Shown here one piece after another: positions 33,151-43,639 of a DNA stretch of 64,000 bases; position 1 is the first letter of the stretch; every line of letters begins with the position of its first letter. The notes below the pieces were generated by a model. It was not told the DNA's origin. It saw only the letters and a list, made by a program, of their open reading frames with translations, and made no database searches. Both the position numbers and the translations under genes were made by a program. Source of the stretch: Hymenobacter gummosus (GTDB taxonomy: Bacteria; Bacteroidota; Bacteroidia; Cytophagales; Hymenobacteraceae). Location of the stretch: contig NZ_RXOF01000001.1 in the NCBI RefSeq assembly GCF_003970915.1, forward strand, positions 310,001 to 374,000, written 5' to 3'.

Positions 33151-33192
33151 CAGCACGCGAGATGTCCCGGTTTCGCTCGCCATGACGTTCTA
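33151..33192. repeat. degenerate partial copy of palindrome family C
   Basis: CAGCACGCGAGATGTC, then a divergent middle, then CATGACGTTCT, matches the right arm of the large palindrome at 51945-52057. Only one arm is present here. It lies just downstream of tpiA. A 10-base word TGATAAGCCG flanks it on both sides (33134 and 33207). Confidence 0.6.
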
Positions 33193-33225
33193 TTCCGGCC
33201 GTTTCTGATAAGCCGTCCGCAGCTT

Positions 33226-33990
33226 TTAGAACGACTTGATAATCTCGGTGAAGTCGCGGGACTTGAGCGAGGCGCCGCCGATGAGGCCGCCGTCGACGTC
33301 GGGCTGGCTGAACAGCTCGCGGGCGTTCTGGGCGTTGGCCGAGCCGCCGTAGAGGATGGTGGTGTTCTGGGCCTGTTCGGCGTCGTAGGCGCGGGCCACC
33401 TGCTCGCGGATGAAGGCGTGGACTTCCTGGGCCTGCTGGCTGGTGGCCGTTTTGCCCGTGCCGATGGCCCAGATGGGCTCGTAGGCAATGACGACCTGGG
33501 CAAACTCCTCGTTGGAGAGGTGAAACAGGCCGTCTTTCAGCTGCTTTTCGATGAACTTGAAAGTCTCGTCGGCCTCCCGCGTTTCCAGGGACTCGCCCAC
33601 GCAGAAGATGGGCTTCAGGCCGGCCCCGAGGGCGGCTTTCAGCTTCTGGCTCAGCAGCTCGTCGTCTTCGCGGAAGTACTGGCGGCGCTCGGAGTGGCCC
33701 AGGATAACGTACTCGGTGCCGATGGAGGCCAGCAGCTTGGCCGACACCTCGCCGGTGAAGGCGCCGCTTTCCTTCTGGTGGCAGTTCTGGGCGCCCAGGT
33801 GCAGCTTGCCGCCCTCGGGCAGCAGGCGGCCCACCACGGGCAGCAGCGGGAAGGGCGGGCAAATCACCACTTCGGCCGGCGAGGAAGCCGCTTCGTCCTG
33901 CACCATGTGCACGATTTCCGACACCAGGGCCTGCGCGTCCTGCAGGGTGGTGTTCATCTTCCAGTTGCCGGCGACAATGTTCTTGCGCAT
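33226..33990 (-). CDS. tpiA: triosephosphate isomerase
   Basis: A 254-aa glycolytic TIM barrel interconverting dihydroxyacetone phosphate and glyceraldehyde-3-phosphate. The start is ATG 33990 (MRKNIVAGNWKMNTTLQDAQ). Catalytic Lys is in GNWKMN, His in VILGHSERRQYF and Glu in IAYEPIWAIGTGKTA. Phosphate-binding loops are ILYGGSANAQN and DGGLIGGASL. The length is normal for the family. Confidence 0.97.
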   Translation of the reverse strand: MRKNIVAGNWKMNTTLQDAQALVSEIVHMVQDEAASSPAEVVICPPFPLLPVVGRLLPEGGKLHLGAQNCHQKESGAFTGEVSAKLLASIGTEYVILGHSERRQYFREDDELLSQKLKAALGAGLKPIFCVGESLETREADETFKFIEKQLKDGLFHLSNEEFAQVVIAYEPIWAIGTGKTATSQQAQEVHAFIREQVARAYDAEQAQNTTILYGGSANAQNARELFSQPDVDGGLIGGASLKSRDFTEIIKSF

Positions 33991-34195
33991 AATCAGAAAG
34001 CTCAGAGGGGAATGGTGAGCCGCAAAGAAACGCAATTGCCCGGCTCCGCCCTCAACGCCGCGGCCGGCAAGCCGCCCCTCGTGCAGGGCAGCCCGCCGGC
34101 CGGACTTGTTTATGGAAGCAGTGGCCGCGTAGGCCGGGCGGCCCGCCCGGCCCCTGGCAACGCGTCAGCAGTCCGGGAAAGGCCCTGGGCCACGC

Positions 34196-35182
34196 TTACT
34201 GAACGACGGTAATGCAGTACGAGCCCGTGCCCACCGTTGGCGAGATGGAGCGCATATTCGCCAGCCGCACCTTCACCGTGTTGTCGGCCGATACCCAGGC
34301 CGTGCCCACGACGATGTTGCCGTCGACCACCTGGGGCAGGTCGCCGCAGCGGCGGGCGTAGCGCAGGCCCCGGCGCAGCGTATCCAGCGCTGCCTCGGGC
34401 TGGCCCGTGTGGCTGAGGATGTCGCCGAGCTGGTTCAGGTCGCGGGCCACGTCGCAGGTGCTGCTGAGCGCCCGGTCGATGCGCAGGGCCTGCTCCAGGT
34501 AGAGCTGCGCGGCCCCCCAGCGGCCCTGCTCGCAGCTGCTCAGGCCCAGGTTGGACAGGCAGCGCGACTCGCTGGGCTGCTGCCCGAGCTGCCGGTACAA
34601 GGCCAGCGCCTGCCGGGTGTAGCGCTCAGCCGCCGCGAATTGCCGGCGCTGGATGAGCAGGTTGCCGAGGTTGCTGGCAGACAGGGCCTCCTCGGCGGGC
34701 GTGGCGGCGCGCTGCAGGGCGGCCTCGTAGTTGGGCTGGGCGGCGGCCAACTCCTGCCGCTGGCTCTGGATATTGGCCAGCCCGTTGTAGGCAAAGCTTT
34801 CGATGCGGCGGTGGCCCAGCTGCCGGGCCAGGCGGCGGGCGGCCAGGTAGTAGCGCGTGACGGCCGGGTAGTCGCCGGCGTAAAAGCAGCAGGTGCCCAA
34901 ATCGTTCAGGCAGCGCAGCTCCCCGCGCCGGTCCTGCAGGCGCCGGGCCAGGCGCAGGCCCTGCTCACCGTAGCGCCGGCCCCGGGCGAGGTCGGTTTTG
35001 TTGAGCTGCCAGCACAGCTCGTCGAGCAGCTGCACGCGGTTGGTATCGGGTGCAGCCGTGGCCAGGCGCTGCTGCAGGCTGTCGATGCTGCGCTGGTCGG
35101 ACTGGGCGCGGCCGGCCAGCGGGCCGCTGCTCAGCAGCACCGCAAGTCCAAGCAGCCGTCCAAGTTTCCGCCATGCGCGCAT
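34196..35182 (-). CDS. secreted TPR-repeat protein with an atypical C-terminus
   Basis: A protein of 328 aa with signal peptide (GLLGLAVLLSSGPLAGRAQ-type). Six or seven tetratricopeptide repeats cover about 45-290: LARRLQDRRGELRCLNDLGT, AEEALSASNLGNLLIQRRQF, SESRCLSNLGLSSCEQGRWG and DVARDLNQLGDILSHTGQPE. In this lineage such repeats usually precede a histidine kinase or LuxR-type domain, absent here. The last 35 residues change style to a beta strand-like tail (TAWVSADNTVKVRLANMRSI), like the end of an unrelated surface protein. The gene may therefore be a truncated TPR sensor fused to another 3' end. Confidence 0.8.
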   Translation of the reverse strand: MRAWRKLGRLLGLAVLLSSGPLAGRAQSDQRSIDSLQQRLATAAPDTNRVQLLDELCWQLNKTDLARGRRYGEQGLRLARRLQDRRGELRCLNDLGTCCFYAGDYPAVTRYYLAARRLARQLGHRRIESFAYNGLANIQSQRQELAAAQPNYEAALQRAATPAEEALSASNLGNLLIQRRQFAAAERYTRQALALYRQLGQQPSESRCLSNLGLSSCEQGRWGAAQLYLEQALRIDRALSSTCDVARDLNQLGDILSHTGQPEAALDTLRRGLRYARRCGDLPQVVDGNIVVGTAWVSADNTVKVRLANMRSISPTVGTGSYCITVVQ

Positions 35183-35225
35183 CCCGCAAAGCTACGGCCC
35201 GGGCGGCTACGCGCTGCGGACGAGC

Positions 35226-36029
35226 TTAGCTGCTGCGCCGCGGCGGGCGCAGGCTGCGCGCCAGCACCAGCCCGGCCCCCAGCGCCAGCAGCACCGCTTC
35301 GGCCAGGGCCAGCCAGCTCAGCTCGGGCACCGCGGCGCGGCGGGCCGCCCAGATGCCCAGCAGACCCCAGGCCAGTACCAGCGGGTACACCGCGTCGCGG
35401 AAGCGGAAGGCCAGCGCGAGGCCCAGCAGCAAGACCACCGCCAGCAGCACCACGCTCAGCAGAATGCTCACGTTGGCGGGCGTAGTCCAGCCCAGCTCGC
35501 GCAGGGCAATGGTCACGTTAATGACCGTCGCCACCGAAATCCAGCCCAGAAACAACGACAGCGGCCAGCTCGACGGGTGCGGCGACGAACCTGCCAGTAC
35601 CAGGTGCCGGGCCCGGCCGTAGCCCAGCACCAGCGCTGCCAGCGTGGTCAGCATCAGCACGGTGCAGAGGGCAATCAGCTCGTAGCTGAAGCCGACTACC
35701 CACAGCCCGGCGGCCAGGCTGGCTACGGTTACCGGGGCGGCCACCGCGTCGGGCAGCGGGTTCTGCCGCTGGGCCGGCAGCAGCTGCCACACCGCGTACA
35801 CGGCCAGGGCCAGGAAAATCAGCCCCCAGATGCTGAAGGCCCAGCCCGCCGGCGTGAGCAGCGTGGGGTACTGGGCCGAGACCTGGCCCATGTTCTGCCC
35901 GTTGGCGGGGCAGGCGTTCCACCAGTAATTCAGCAGGATGCAGCCGAAGACGGCTGCGGCGGCCAGCCAGCGCCAGAAGCGGGCGGCCGAGGGGGCGGAG
36001 TAAGTAGCAGAGGTGGCGAGGGTTTGCAT
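35226..36029 (-). CDS. TspO/MBR-related tryptophan-rich membrane protein
   Basis: A protein of 267 aa from ATG 36029 (MQTLATSATYSAPSAARFWR) with about eight hydrophobic segments. The segment PTLLTPAGWAFSIWGLIFLA matches the conserved helix-loop of TspO/MBR-type tryptophan-rich sensory proteins. It is nearly twice the length of classical TspO, consistent with the long bacterial TspO-like subgroup. The ligand is unknown; classical members bind porphyrins. It is 55 bases downstream of the DUF2251 gene on the same strand. Confidence 0.75.
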   Translation of the reverse strand: MQTLATSATYSAPSAARFWRWLAAAAVFGCILLNYWWNACPANGQNMGQVSAQYPTLLTPAGWAFSIWGLIFLALAVYAVWQLLPAQRQNPLPDAVAAPVTVASLAAGLWVVGFSYELIALCTVLMLTTLAALVLGYGRARHLVLAGSSPHPSSWPLSLFLGWISVATVINVTIALRELGWTTPANVSILLSVVLLAVVLLLGLALAFRFRDAVYPLVLAWGLLGIWAARRAAVPELSWLALAEAVLLALGAGLVLARSLRPPRRSS

Positions 36030-36084
36030 GGCGGCACAGCAAGGTGGGGCCGGACGCATCGGCCGGCAGTGAGGTCGGTGGGGC

Positions 36085-36498
36085 TCAGGCGGAAAAATAC
36101 TGGTCGACCAGCTCGTCGGTCAGCTCGCGCGGGGCGTCTTGCTCCTGCCGGGGCGGTGGGAAGCCCGTGCGGCAGAAGCCGGCCCGCTGGCGGAAGTCGT
36201 AGAGGGCGTGGCAGTAGCCGTTCAGGACAAAGGCGGCGGCGTCCCCAGCTTCGTTCCAGACGATGCTGGCCGTGACGGGCACCTGCCGGTCGGCAATGTC
36301 GGCCACGTTGTAGATGTGCAGCGCGTCGAGCAGCTCCGGGCCGGGCTTGTTGCTGATGGCGTAGACGTAGCCGGTGCTGCCGTCGTCCTCGAACATCACC
36401 TCGTAGCCGCCGTGCGCGGCAGCGCTGCTGAGCAGGCGGTTGTCGGCACCCGGCGCGGGCTGCCCGATGAGAAACTGTTCTTCCGTCGTGGAGGCCAT
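36085..36498 (-). CDS. DUF2251-like small protein
   Basis: A protein of 137 aa from ATG 36498 (MASTTEEQFLIGQPAPGADN), without signal or membrane segment. The conserved-looking core is YEVMFEDDGSTGYVYAISN, LLDALHIYNVADIADRQVPV, SIVWNEAGDAAAFVLNGYCH and ALYDFRQRAGFCRTGFPPP, which agrees with my recollection of DUF2251. The role is unknown. It probably shares a transcript with the TspO-like gene. Confidence 0.7.
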   Translation of the reverse strand: MASTTEEQFLIGQPAPGADNRLLSSAAAHGGYEVMFEDDGSTGYVYAISNKPGPELLDALHIYNVADIADRQVPVTASIVWNEAGDAAAFVLNGYCHALYDFRQRAGFCRTGFPPPRQEQDAPRELTDELVDQYFSA

Positions 36499-36511
36499 AG
36501 GGCAAAAACAA

Positions 36512-36541
36512 AGAAGGAGCCGCGGGAATGCGGCTCCTTCT
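36512..36541 (-). terminator. terminator of the PID-CTERM gene
   Basis: AGAAGGAGCCGC (36512-36523) pairs with GCGGCTCCTTCT (36530-36541). On the minus strand TTGTTTTTG follows. It separates the PID-CTERM gene from the DUF2251 gene. Confidence 0.85.
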
Positions 36542-36569
36542 GCTGTACGGGAATGGGCGTAGCGGGTGT

Positions 36570-36766
36570 TTAGCGGCGGCGCAAGGCGCTGAGCATGTAC
36601 GCCGCGCCGCCGGCCAGCAGCAGCGAGGCGCCCCCATCGAGGGGTACGGCCGTGGGGTCGGCGGGCGGGTCGCCGGGCACGGGGCCGCCCGAGCCGGGGT
36701 CGGTCTGGGCCCGGGCCGCGCCGCATACGCTGAAGCCCAGCAGGGCTACGAAAGCAAGTTTTTCAT
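36570..36766 (-). pseudogene. small PID-CTERM protein, frameshifted at an A-run
   Basis: The minus strand encodes FVALLGFSVCGAARAQ (signal), a short Pro/Gly/Asp spacer (TDPGSGGPVPGDPPADP), then VPLDGGASLLLAGGAAYMLS and LRRR-stop. That is the PID-CTERM sorting tail: (V/I)P(L/I)DGG, one hydrophobic helix, basic end. The ATG (36766-36764) is followed by only five A residues (36763-36759), giving MKNLLS-stop. With six A residues the frame would be MKKLAFVALLG and run intact to 36570. So the gene is broken by one base, or this is an assembly error or a phase-variable run. Too short and out of frame for ordinary ORF calling. Confidence 0.75.
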
Positions 36767-36860
36767 GTGGAGGGAAAGGGTTGGAGGGCTAAAGCACCCA
36801 CCCGAGCCGCGGCGTTTCCTCGCTTTTAAGCCACCGCGGCCGGACGGGTGCCCGCCGTTG

Positions 36861-38930
36861 TTAGTTGATGACCACGCGCTTGGTGAGGGTTTCGGCTCCG
36901 GCCTGCAGGCGCAGGGTGTACACCCCGGCTTTCAGCCCGCGCACATCGAAGCTTAGCTGGCGGCCGGCGCTGGGCAGCTCGGCCGTCTGCCGCTGCACCG
37001 TCTGGCCCAGGGCGTTGAGCAAGGTGGCCTGCAGCTGCCGGGCACCGGGCACGGCCGGCACCCGCACCGCAAACTGCTCCCGGGCCGGGTTGGGGTACAC
37101 GCTCACGCTGGCCGCGCTCAGGGCCGCCGCGCTGGCGGTGGGCCGCAGCGGCTCGAAGCGCAGCTCGAAGCGGCTCGTCAGCCGGCCCGCGGTGCCAGCG
37201 GTGAAGGCGTAGCGCGGCTGCCGGCGCAGGTCGATGAGCTGGCCGGTCTGCGCGTCGTGCAGGTACACGCGGGCGGCGGCCAGGTTCAGCAGCTGGGCCG
37301 CTTCCAGGCTGTAGCTGCCGGCCTGGGGCAGCAGCAGGCCCAGCGGCACCACGGTGCGGCTCGTCAGCGCGGGCAGGCCGTTGATGGCCTGCTCGGCCCC
37401 GGCGGCCAGGCTCCACAGGGCGGGCATGCCAGCGGCGCCGGGCTGCAGCTTCAGCGCGTCGTAGCCCGCATCCACGCCGGCCGTGGCGCCGGCCTCGAAG
37501 TACACGTACGTCTCGTCGGCCGCGCTGCCGGCGGCGCCCAGCGTGAGCTGCACCAGCGGCCGGGTTTCCACCCCGCGCTGCAACGGGGCTTCCTGCCCAA
37601 ATTGCGTGAGGCGGGCACTGCGCGGTAAAGTGAGGTTTACCACCGAGCCGGGCTGACTGACGCGCACGAAAAAGGCCTGGCCCAGCGGCAGCACCGGGTT
37701 GCCCACCCCGTTAATGTAGCTACGATAGCGGCCCGTATACTGGCCAGTGCTCTGGTACACGCACACGGCCCCGTCGAGGCCGGTGGGGATAGTCACTTGG
37801 CGCCAGTCAAGCGGCGAGGGGAAGGGGTTGCCCAGCAGTTGCCAGCCACTTTCTGCGTCGGTGCCGCGGGCTAGAGCCAGAGCCACGTCGCCCAGGTTCG
37901 GCGTGCCCCGGAAGCTCAGCACACTGCTGGCGGGCAGGTTCACGGTGTAGCCCCGCCCAATTTCCAGGGGGCTGCTCAGGGTCACCGGCGACTCCCAGCC
38001 CTTGTCGAAGCTGCTGAGCCCCGTGGCCGGGCTGCTGGCCAGCCGCGCCTGCACGTAGCCGAACACGGTGGGAAAGGGCGTCACGCTGCCCGGTACTGCG
38101 GTGGAGTTATAGGCCGGGTTCACCACGGGCGTAAAGCCGGCCGTAGTCAGGCTGGCTACCGTTGCGCCCTGTACCGGGGCCGACAAGTGCCGGTAGCCCG
38201 CACCCGGGTTGAGGCCCGGATTGATGCTGCGCTGGATGACAAGGGGCCCAATCAGGGGCGCCGGCGCCGTGCTGCGGTCATCCAGCAGGGCCGTGCCGGC
38301 TATTGGGTCCGACAGTAGCGTGAGGGAGCCGCTGGCAAGAAAATCCGTCCGGACCAAAGTCGAGCCCAGTATTACCAGGCGCTGGGCCACGCTGACGCCG
38401 TTGCTCAGTACCAGAGCATTGTTTTGCGGCGGCCCCTGCAGGTTCTGCACGTCCGCCGTCAGACTTCGGACCCGCGAGGGCAGTCCGCTACCGGTAAACT
38501 GTGCCCCCGGCCCGCTAATCATGGTCAGCACGGCCCGGTATTCGTAGTTGGCATCGGGGCTGAACTGCCGCGTGATGTTACGCACGCTGCCCAGCCCGCC
38601 GGAGGCAGCAATGCCATCGGAGGCCGTCACCACGAGCGTGCCGCCGGCCTGCAGCTCGAAGTTGCCGCCGCCGACGAGGTAGCCGTTGGTGTGAAGGGTG
38701 CCCCCGTCCATCACCCGGATGGTGCCCAGCGCCCCGGTATTGGCCGTCATCAGGGCGTAGCCGCCGCTGGCCACCGTCAAGTCCTGGTAGGCGCCCCCGA
38801 CGGTCTGGAAGGAAGTAATGACGGGGCTGTTCTGAGCCCGCACCAGCGTCGTGGTGCTGAGCCACAGGGCCAGCACACCGCTAAGAGCAACTTGACCGAG
38901 CCGACGGGTAAGAAGTAGGTATTGGGGCAT
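36861..38930 (-). CDS. type IX secretion cargo protein with type A sorting domain
   Basis: A 689-aa exported protein from ATG 38930 (MPQYLLLTRRLGQVALSGVL; signal ends near LVRAQ). The N-terminal half is a beta-helix-like region rich in Gly and Val. The middle has RGYTVNLPASSVLSFRGTPN and GWQLLGNPFPSPLDWRQVTI, the motif of Bacteroidota cell-surface beta domains. The C-terminus is a canonical type A sorting domain: SVYPNPAREQFAVRVPAVPG, LLNALGQTVQRQTAEL and GLKAGVYTLRLQAGAETLTK, then RVVIN. The protein should cross the outer membrane through the type IX system and be cleaved or anchored. Cargo function unknown. Confidence 0.9.
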   Translation of the reverse strand: MPQYLLLTRRLGQVALSGVLALWLSTTTLVRAQNSPVITSFQTVGGAYQDLTVASGGYALMTANTGALGTIRVMDGGTLHTNGYLVGGGNFELQAGGTLVVTASDGIAASGGLGSVRNITRQFSPDANYEYRAVLTMISGPGAQFTGSGLPSRVRSLTADVQNLQGPPQNNALVLSNGVSVAQRLVILGSTLVRTDFLASGSLTLLSDPIAGTALLDDRSTAPAPLIGPLVIQRSINPGLNPGAGYRHLSAPVQGATVASLTTAGFTPVVNPAYNSTAVPGSVTPFPTVFGYVQARLASSPATGLSSFDKGWESPVTLSSPLEIGRGYTVNLPASSVLSFRGTPNLGDVALALARGTDAESGWQLLGNPFPSPLDWRQVTIPTGLDGAVCVYQSTGQYTGRYRSYINGVGNPVLPLGQAFFVRVSQPGSVVNLTLPRSARLTQFGQEAPLQRGVETRPLVQLTLGAAGSAADETYVYFEAGATAGVDAGYDALKLQPGAAGMPALWSLAAGAEQAINGLPALTSRTVVPLGLLLPQAGSYSLEAAQLLNLAAARVYLHDAQTGQLIDLRRQPRYAFTAGTAGRLTSRFELRFEPLRPTASAAALSAASVSVYPNPAREQFAVRVPAVPGARQLQATLLNALGQTVQRQTAELPSAGRQLSFDVRGLKAGVYTLRLQAGAETLTKRVVIN

Positions 38931-39109
38931 ACGAGGGCAGGAATAAGGTGGGAAGGCAGACACGACGGTGGCCGAGAGCTGCCGGCCGCGTCGCGTACCG
39001 GTCGCTCAGCCGGCGCCTTCTTTTAAGGTACCAAAAACCGGCCATCAACCTATACTTTTCCTCTCTATTCTTGCACAAAATCCGGCCAACCGAAGGCCTG
39101 GTGTTAGCT

Positions 39110-39589
39110 TTAGGCGTCGGCGCAGTCGGGGGCGTCGCGGTGCAGGCGGTCCAGCTCGGCTTCCCACTCCTGCCACAGCGCGGCGCGGCGCGGGTTGCCC
39201 TCCAGCAGCCAGTCGAAGGCCGTGGCGTCGTCGGGGAAGAAGTGCAGCTCGAAGGATATAGCCGCGGGCGGGTTGAACACCGGCGCGGTGGCCACCATGT
39301 GGTTGTGCAGGTCGGAGGGCAACACCAGGGCCAGGTTCTGCACCGGCGTGGCGCGCATGGCCGGAAACCAGCTTTCCAGAATCCAGGCCTGCTCTACCGG
39401 GCCCATGGGCGGCAGGTTGTCGATGTTCATCAGCCAGTGCCGCACCCCGTGCTGCCGGCTGAAAGTGACCAGCTGCGTGAGGGCCGGCACGAAATCGGGC
39501 AGGCGGCAGCCCCGGCGCCACGCGGCCCGCAGCAGCGCCGCCAGCGCGTCGTGCTGCAGCTGAATCACGGGTATGTCGTGCACTATCAT
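39110..39589 (-). CDS. conserved hypothetical protein, STAS/SpoIIAA-like size
   Basis: A protein of 159 aa (MIVHDIPVIQLQHDALAALL), cytoplasmic. Alternating strands and helices (HWLMNIDNLPPMGPVEQAWI, VQNLALVLPSDLHNHMVATA, AISFELHFFPDDATAFDWLL) resemble the small SpoIIAA/STAS-like proteins common in Hymenobacter and relatives. No catalytic motif. It is followed by a family A palindrome. Confidence 0.6.
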   Translation of the reverse strand: MIVHDIPVIQLQHDALAALLRAAWRRGCRLPDFVPALTQLVTFSRQHGVRHWLMNIDNLPPMGPVEQAWILESWFPAMRATPVQNLALVLPSDLHNHMVATAPVFNPPAAISFELHFFPDDATAFDWLLEGNPRRAALWQEWEAELDRLHRDAPDCADA

Positions 39590-39665
39590 TAGCCGGAGCG
39601 GTTGCTTGCCAAGAAGTTACGATTTTCCCCGCCGGGTTGTGCCTCGGCTGCCGGATAAAAAATCA

Positions 39666-39718
39666 GAACGTCCTTCAGCGCATTCTGCTTGATGCCCAGA
39701 ATGCGCTGAAGGACGTTC
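39666..39718. repeat. 22-bp-stem palindromic repeat, family A, copy 2
   Basis: 39666-39687 (starting GAACGTCCTTCAGCGCATT) pairs perfectly with 39697-39718 across the loop CTTGATGCC. Compared with 31362-31412, the mid-stem reads CTTCAGC instead of ATTCCGA, with matching changes in the other arm. Confidence 0.9.
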
Positions 39719-39757
39719 CAGTGGTTTCGTTCGGGCGGACGCGGGCTAAAGCCCGCG

Positions 39758-42592
<2,835 letters not shown>

Positions 42593-42760
42593 AGGTTCCT
42601 CTAACAGCGTTTCCCACCGCGAAGGTTTCGGCTAACGGCGTTAGCCGCGGGACGGGCCGGCGAAGGTACGCAGGGGCGAGGGTAGAAGTGAGGCCCGACG
42701 TTCATAAGCCACAAAGACTCCAGCGCGACAAGTGCAGCGCATAAAGGCAAATGCCAACTA

Positions 42761-42798
42761 TAGTATGTTGTCCGCGCTGCATACTAAAAATAGCTTTG
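42761..42798 (+). promoter_or_regulatory. promoter and controller-protein operator of the C-R genes
   Basis: TAGCTTTG at 42791-42798 is an exact Bacteroidota -7 box, with TTG at 42768-42770 twenty bases upstream as a -33 element. TAGTATG (42761-42767) and CATACTA (42780-42786) form a palindrome with a 12-base spacer overlapping this promoter, a fitting site for the controller protein. ATACTAAAAATAGC here resembles ATACTAAAGTTAGC upstream of the methyltransferase gene (12 of 14). Confidence 0.65.
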
Positions 42799-42828
42799 CC
42801 GCTGTGCCCGAGGGTCGTGCGCCAATTT

Positions 42829-43044
42829 ATGAAGCAACCAATATTGATTCAGTTCGGCGAGGCCGTCCGCACGTTGCGCAAGGCCCAAGGCCTTTCGCAG
42901 GAGCAGCTTTCTTTTAAAGCCAATCTTCACCGAACCTATATCGGCATGATAGAAAGAGCGGAAAAGAATATCACGCTCATCAACATGGAAAAAATTGCCA
43001 ATGCGCTGAATGTAGGCATCATTGAATTACTTAAAAAATACTAA
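42829..43044 (+). CDS. restriction-modification controller protein (XRE family)
   Basis: A 71-aa protein from ATG 42829 (MKQPILIQFGEAVRTLRKAQ). It is almost only a helix-turn-helix: AQGLSQEQLSFKANLHRTYI, then GMIERAEKNITLINMEKIAN and ALNVGIIELLKKY. Its size, position directly before the endonuclease gene, and HTH type match C proteins, which time expression so that methylation precedes cutting. An open extension upstream to 42751 crosses the palindromic operator and is not coding. The endonuclease start follows one base after the stop. Confidence 0.9.
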   Translation: MKQPILIQFGEAVRTLRKAQGLSQEQLSFKANLHRTYIGMIERAEKNITLINMEKIANALNVGIIELLKKY

Positions 43045-43045
43045 C

Positions 43046-43639
43046 ATGCCCGCCTTCCCTTACCACGGCACCGGTGTAGCCGAATGGTCCGGTATTACCG
43101 ATAGTCTTATCAAAAATCACCCATTAAGTGCCGATGAAATTAGGGATGTAGTTTTGAAATCATGGGACGATATATTTGAATCCAGTATAGGGTCCTTCTA
43201 TATTGGTAAAGATATATTTCCTGCCCCCCAGATCATGAGCTTTTTCCTGCACGAACTGGTTGCACACTATCTGAGTCTTCGGCACCCAGGCGTATACAAA
43301 GTCGGTACTGACAAAGCTGACAAAGACATTCAGCATGTAAGTGATGCGCAGTATTCCATCGAAATAAAAGCATCTTCACACAAGAGTCAGATATTTGCCA
43401 ATAGAAGCTACGCGCAGCCGCAATCAAGTGCTGGCAAAAAAGGCAAAAGCGGATATTACATTACTATCAATTTCGAAAACTTCAAAACGGCTAAAGGCCG
43501 CCCCAAGATCTTGCTAATCCGCTTTGGCTATCTGGACCATACCGATTGGATTGCCCAAAAATCGGAAACCGGGCAGCAAGCGCGACTTGGGCCGGACGTG
43601 TATGCTCATAAGCTCCGGCAAATCTACAAAGCTCCTTAA
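43046..43639 (+). CDS. type II restriction endonuclease, ScaI-like
   Basis: A 197-aa nuclease from ATG 43046 (MPAFPYHGTGVAEWSGITDS). The PD-(D/E)xK core is visible as KDI (Asp94) followed by YSIEIKASS (Glu106, Lys108). The stretch IFANRSYAQ (117-124), followed by SGYYITINFENF and LLIRFGYLDHTDWIAQ, matches the pattern I remember for ScaI-family enzymes (recognition AGTACT). The family is therefore probable but the site is not proven. Codon use is AT-richer than the flanking genes. The 3' end overlaps the convergent methyltransferase gene by four bases. Confidence 0.85.
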   Translation: MPAFPYHGTGVAEWSGITDSLIKNHPLSADEIRDVVLKSWDDIFESSIGSFYIGKDIFPAPQIMSFFLHELVAHYLSLRHPGVYKVGTDKADKDIQHVSDAQYSIEIKASSHKSQIFANRSYAQPQSSAGKKGKSGYYITINFENFKTAKGRPKILLIRFGYLDHTDWIAQKSETGQQARLGPDVYAHKLRQIYKAP

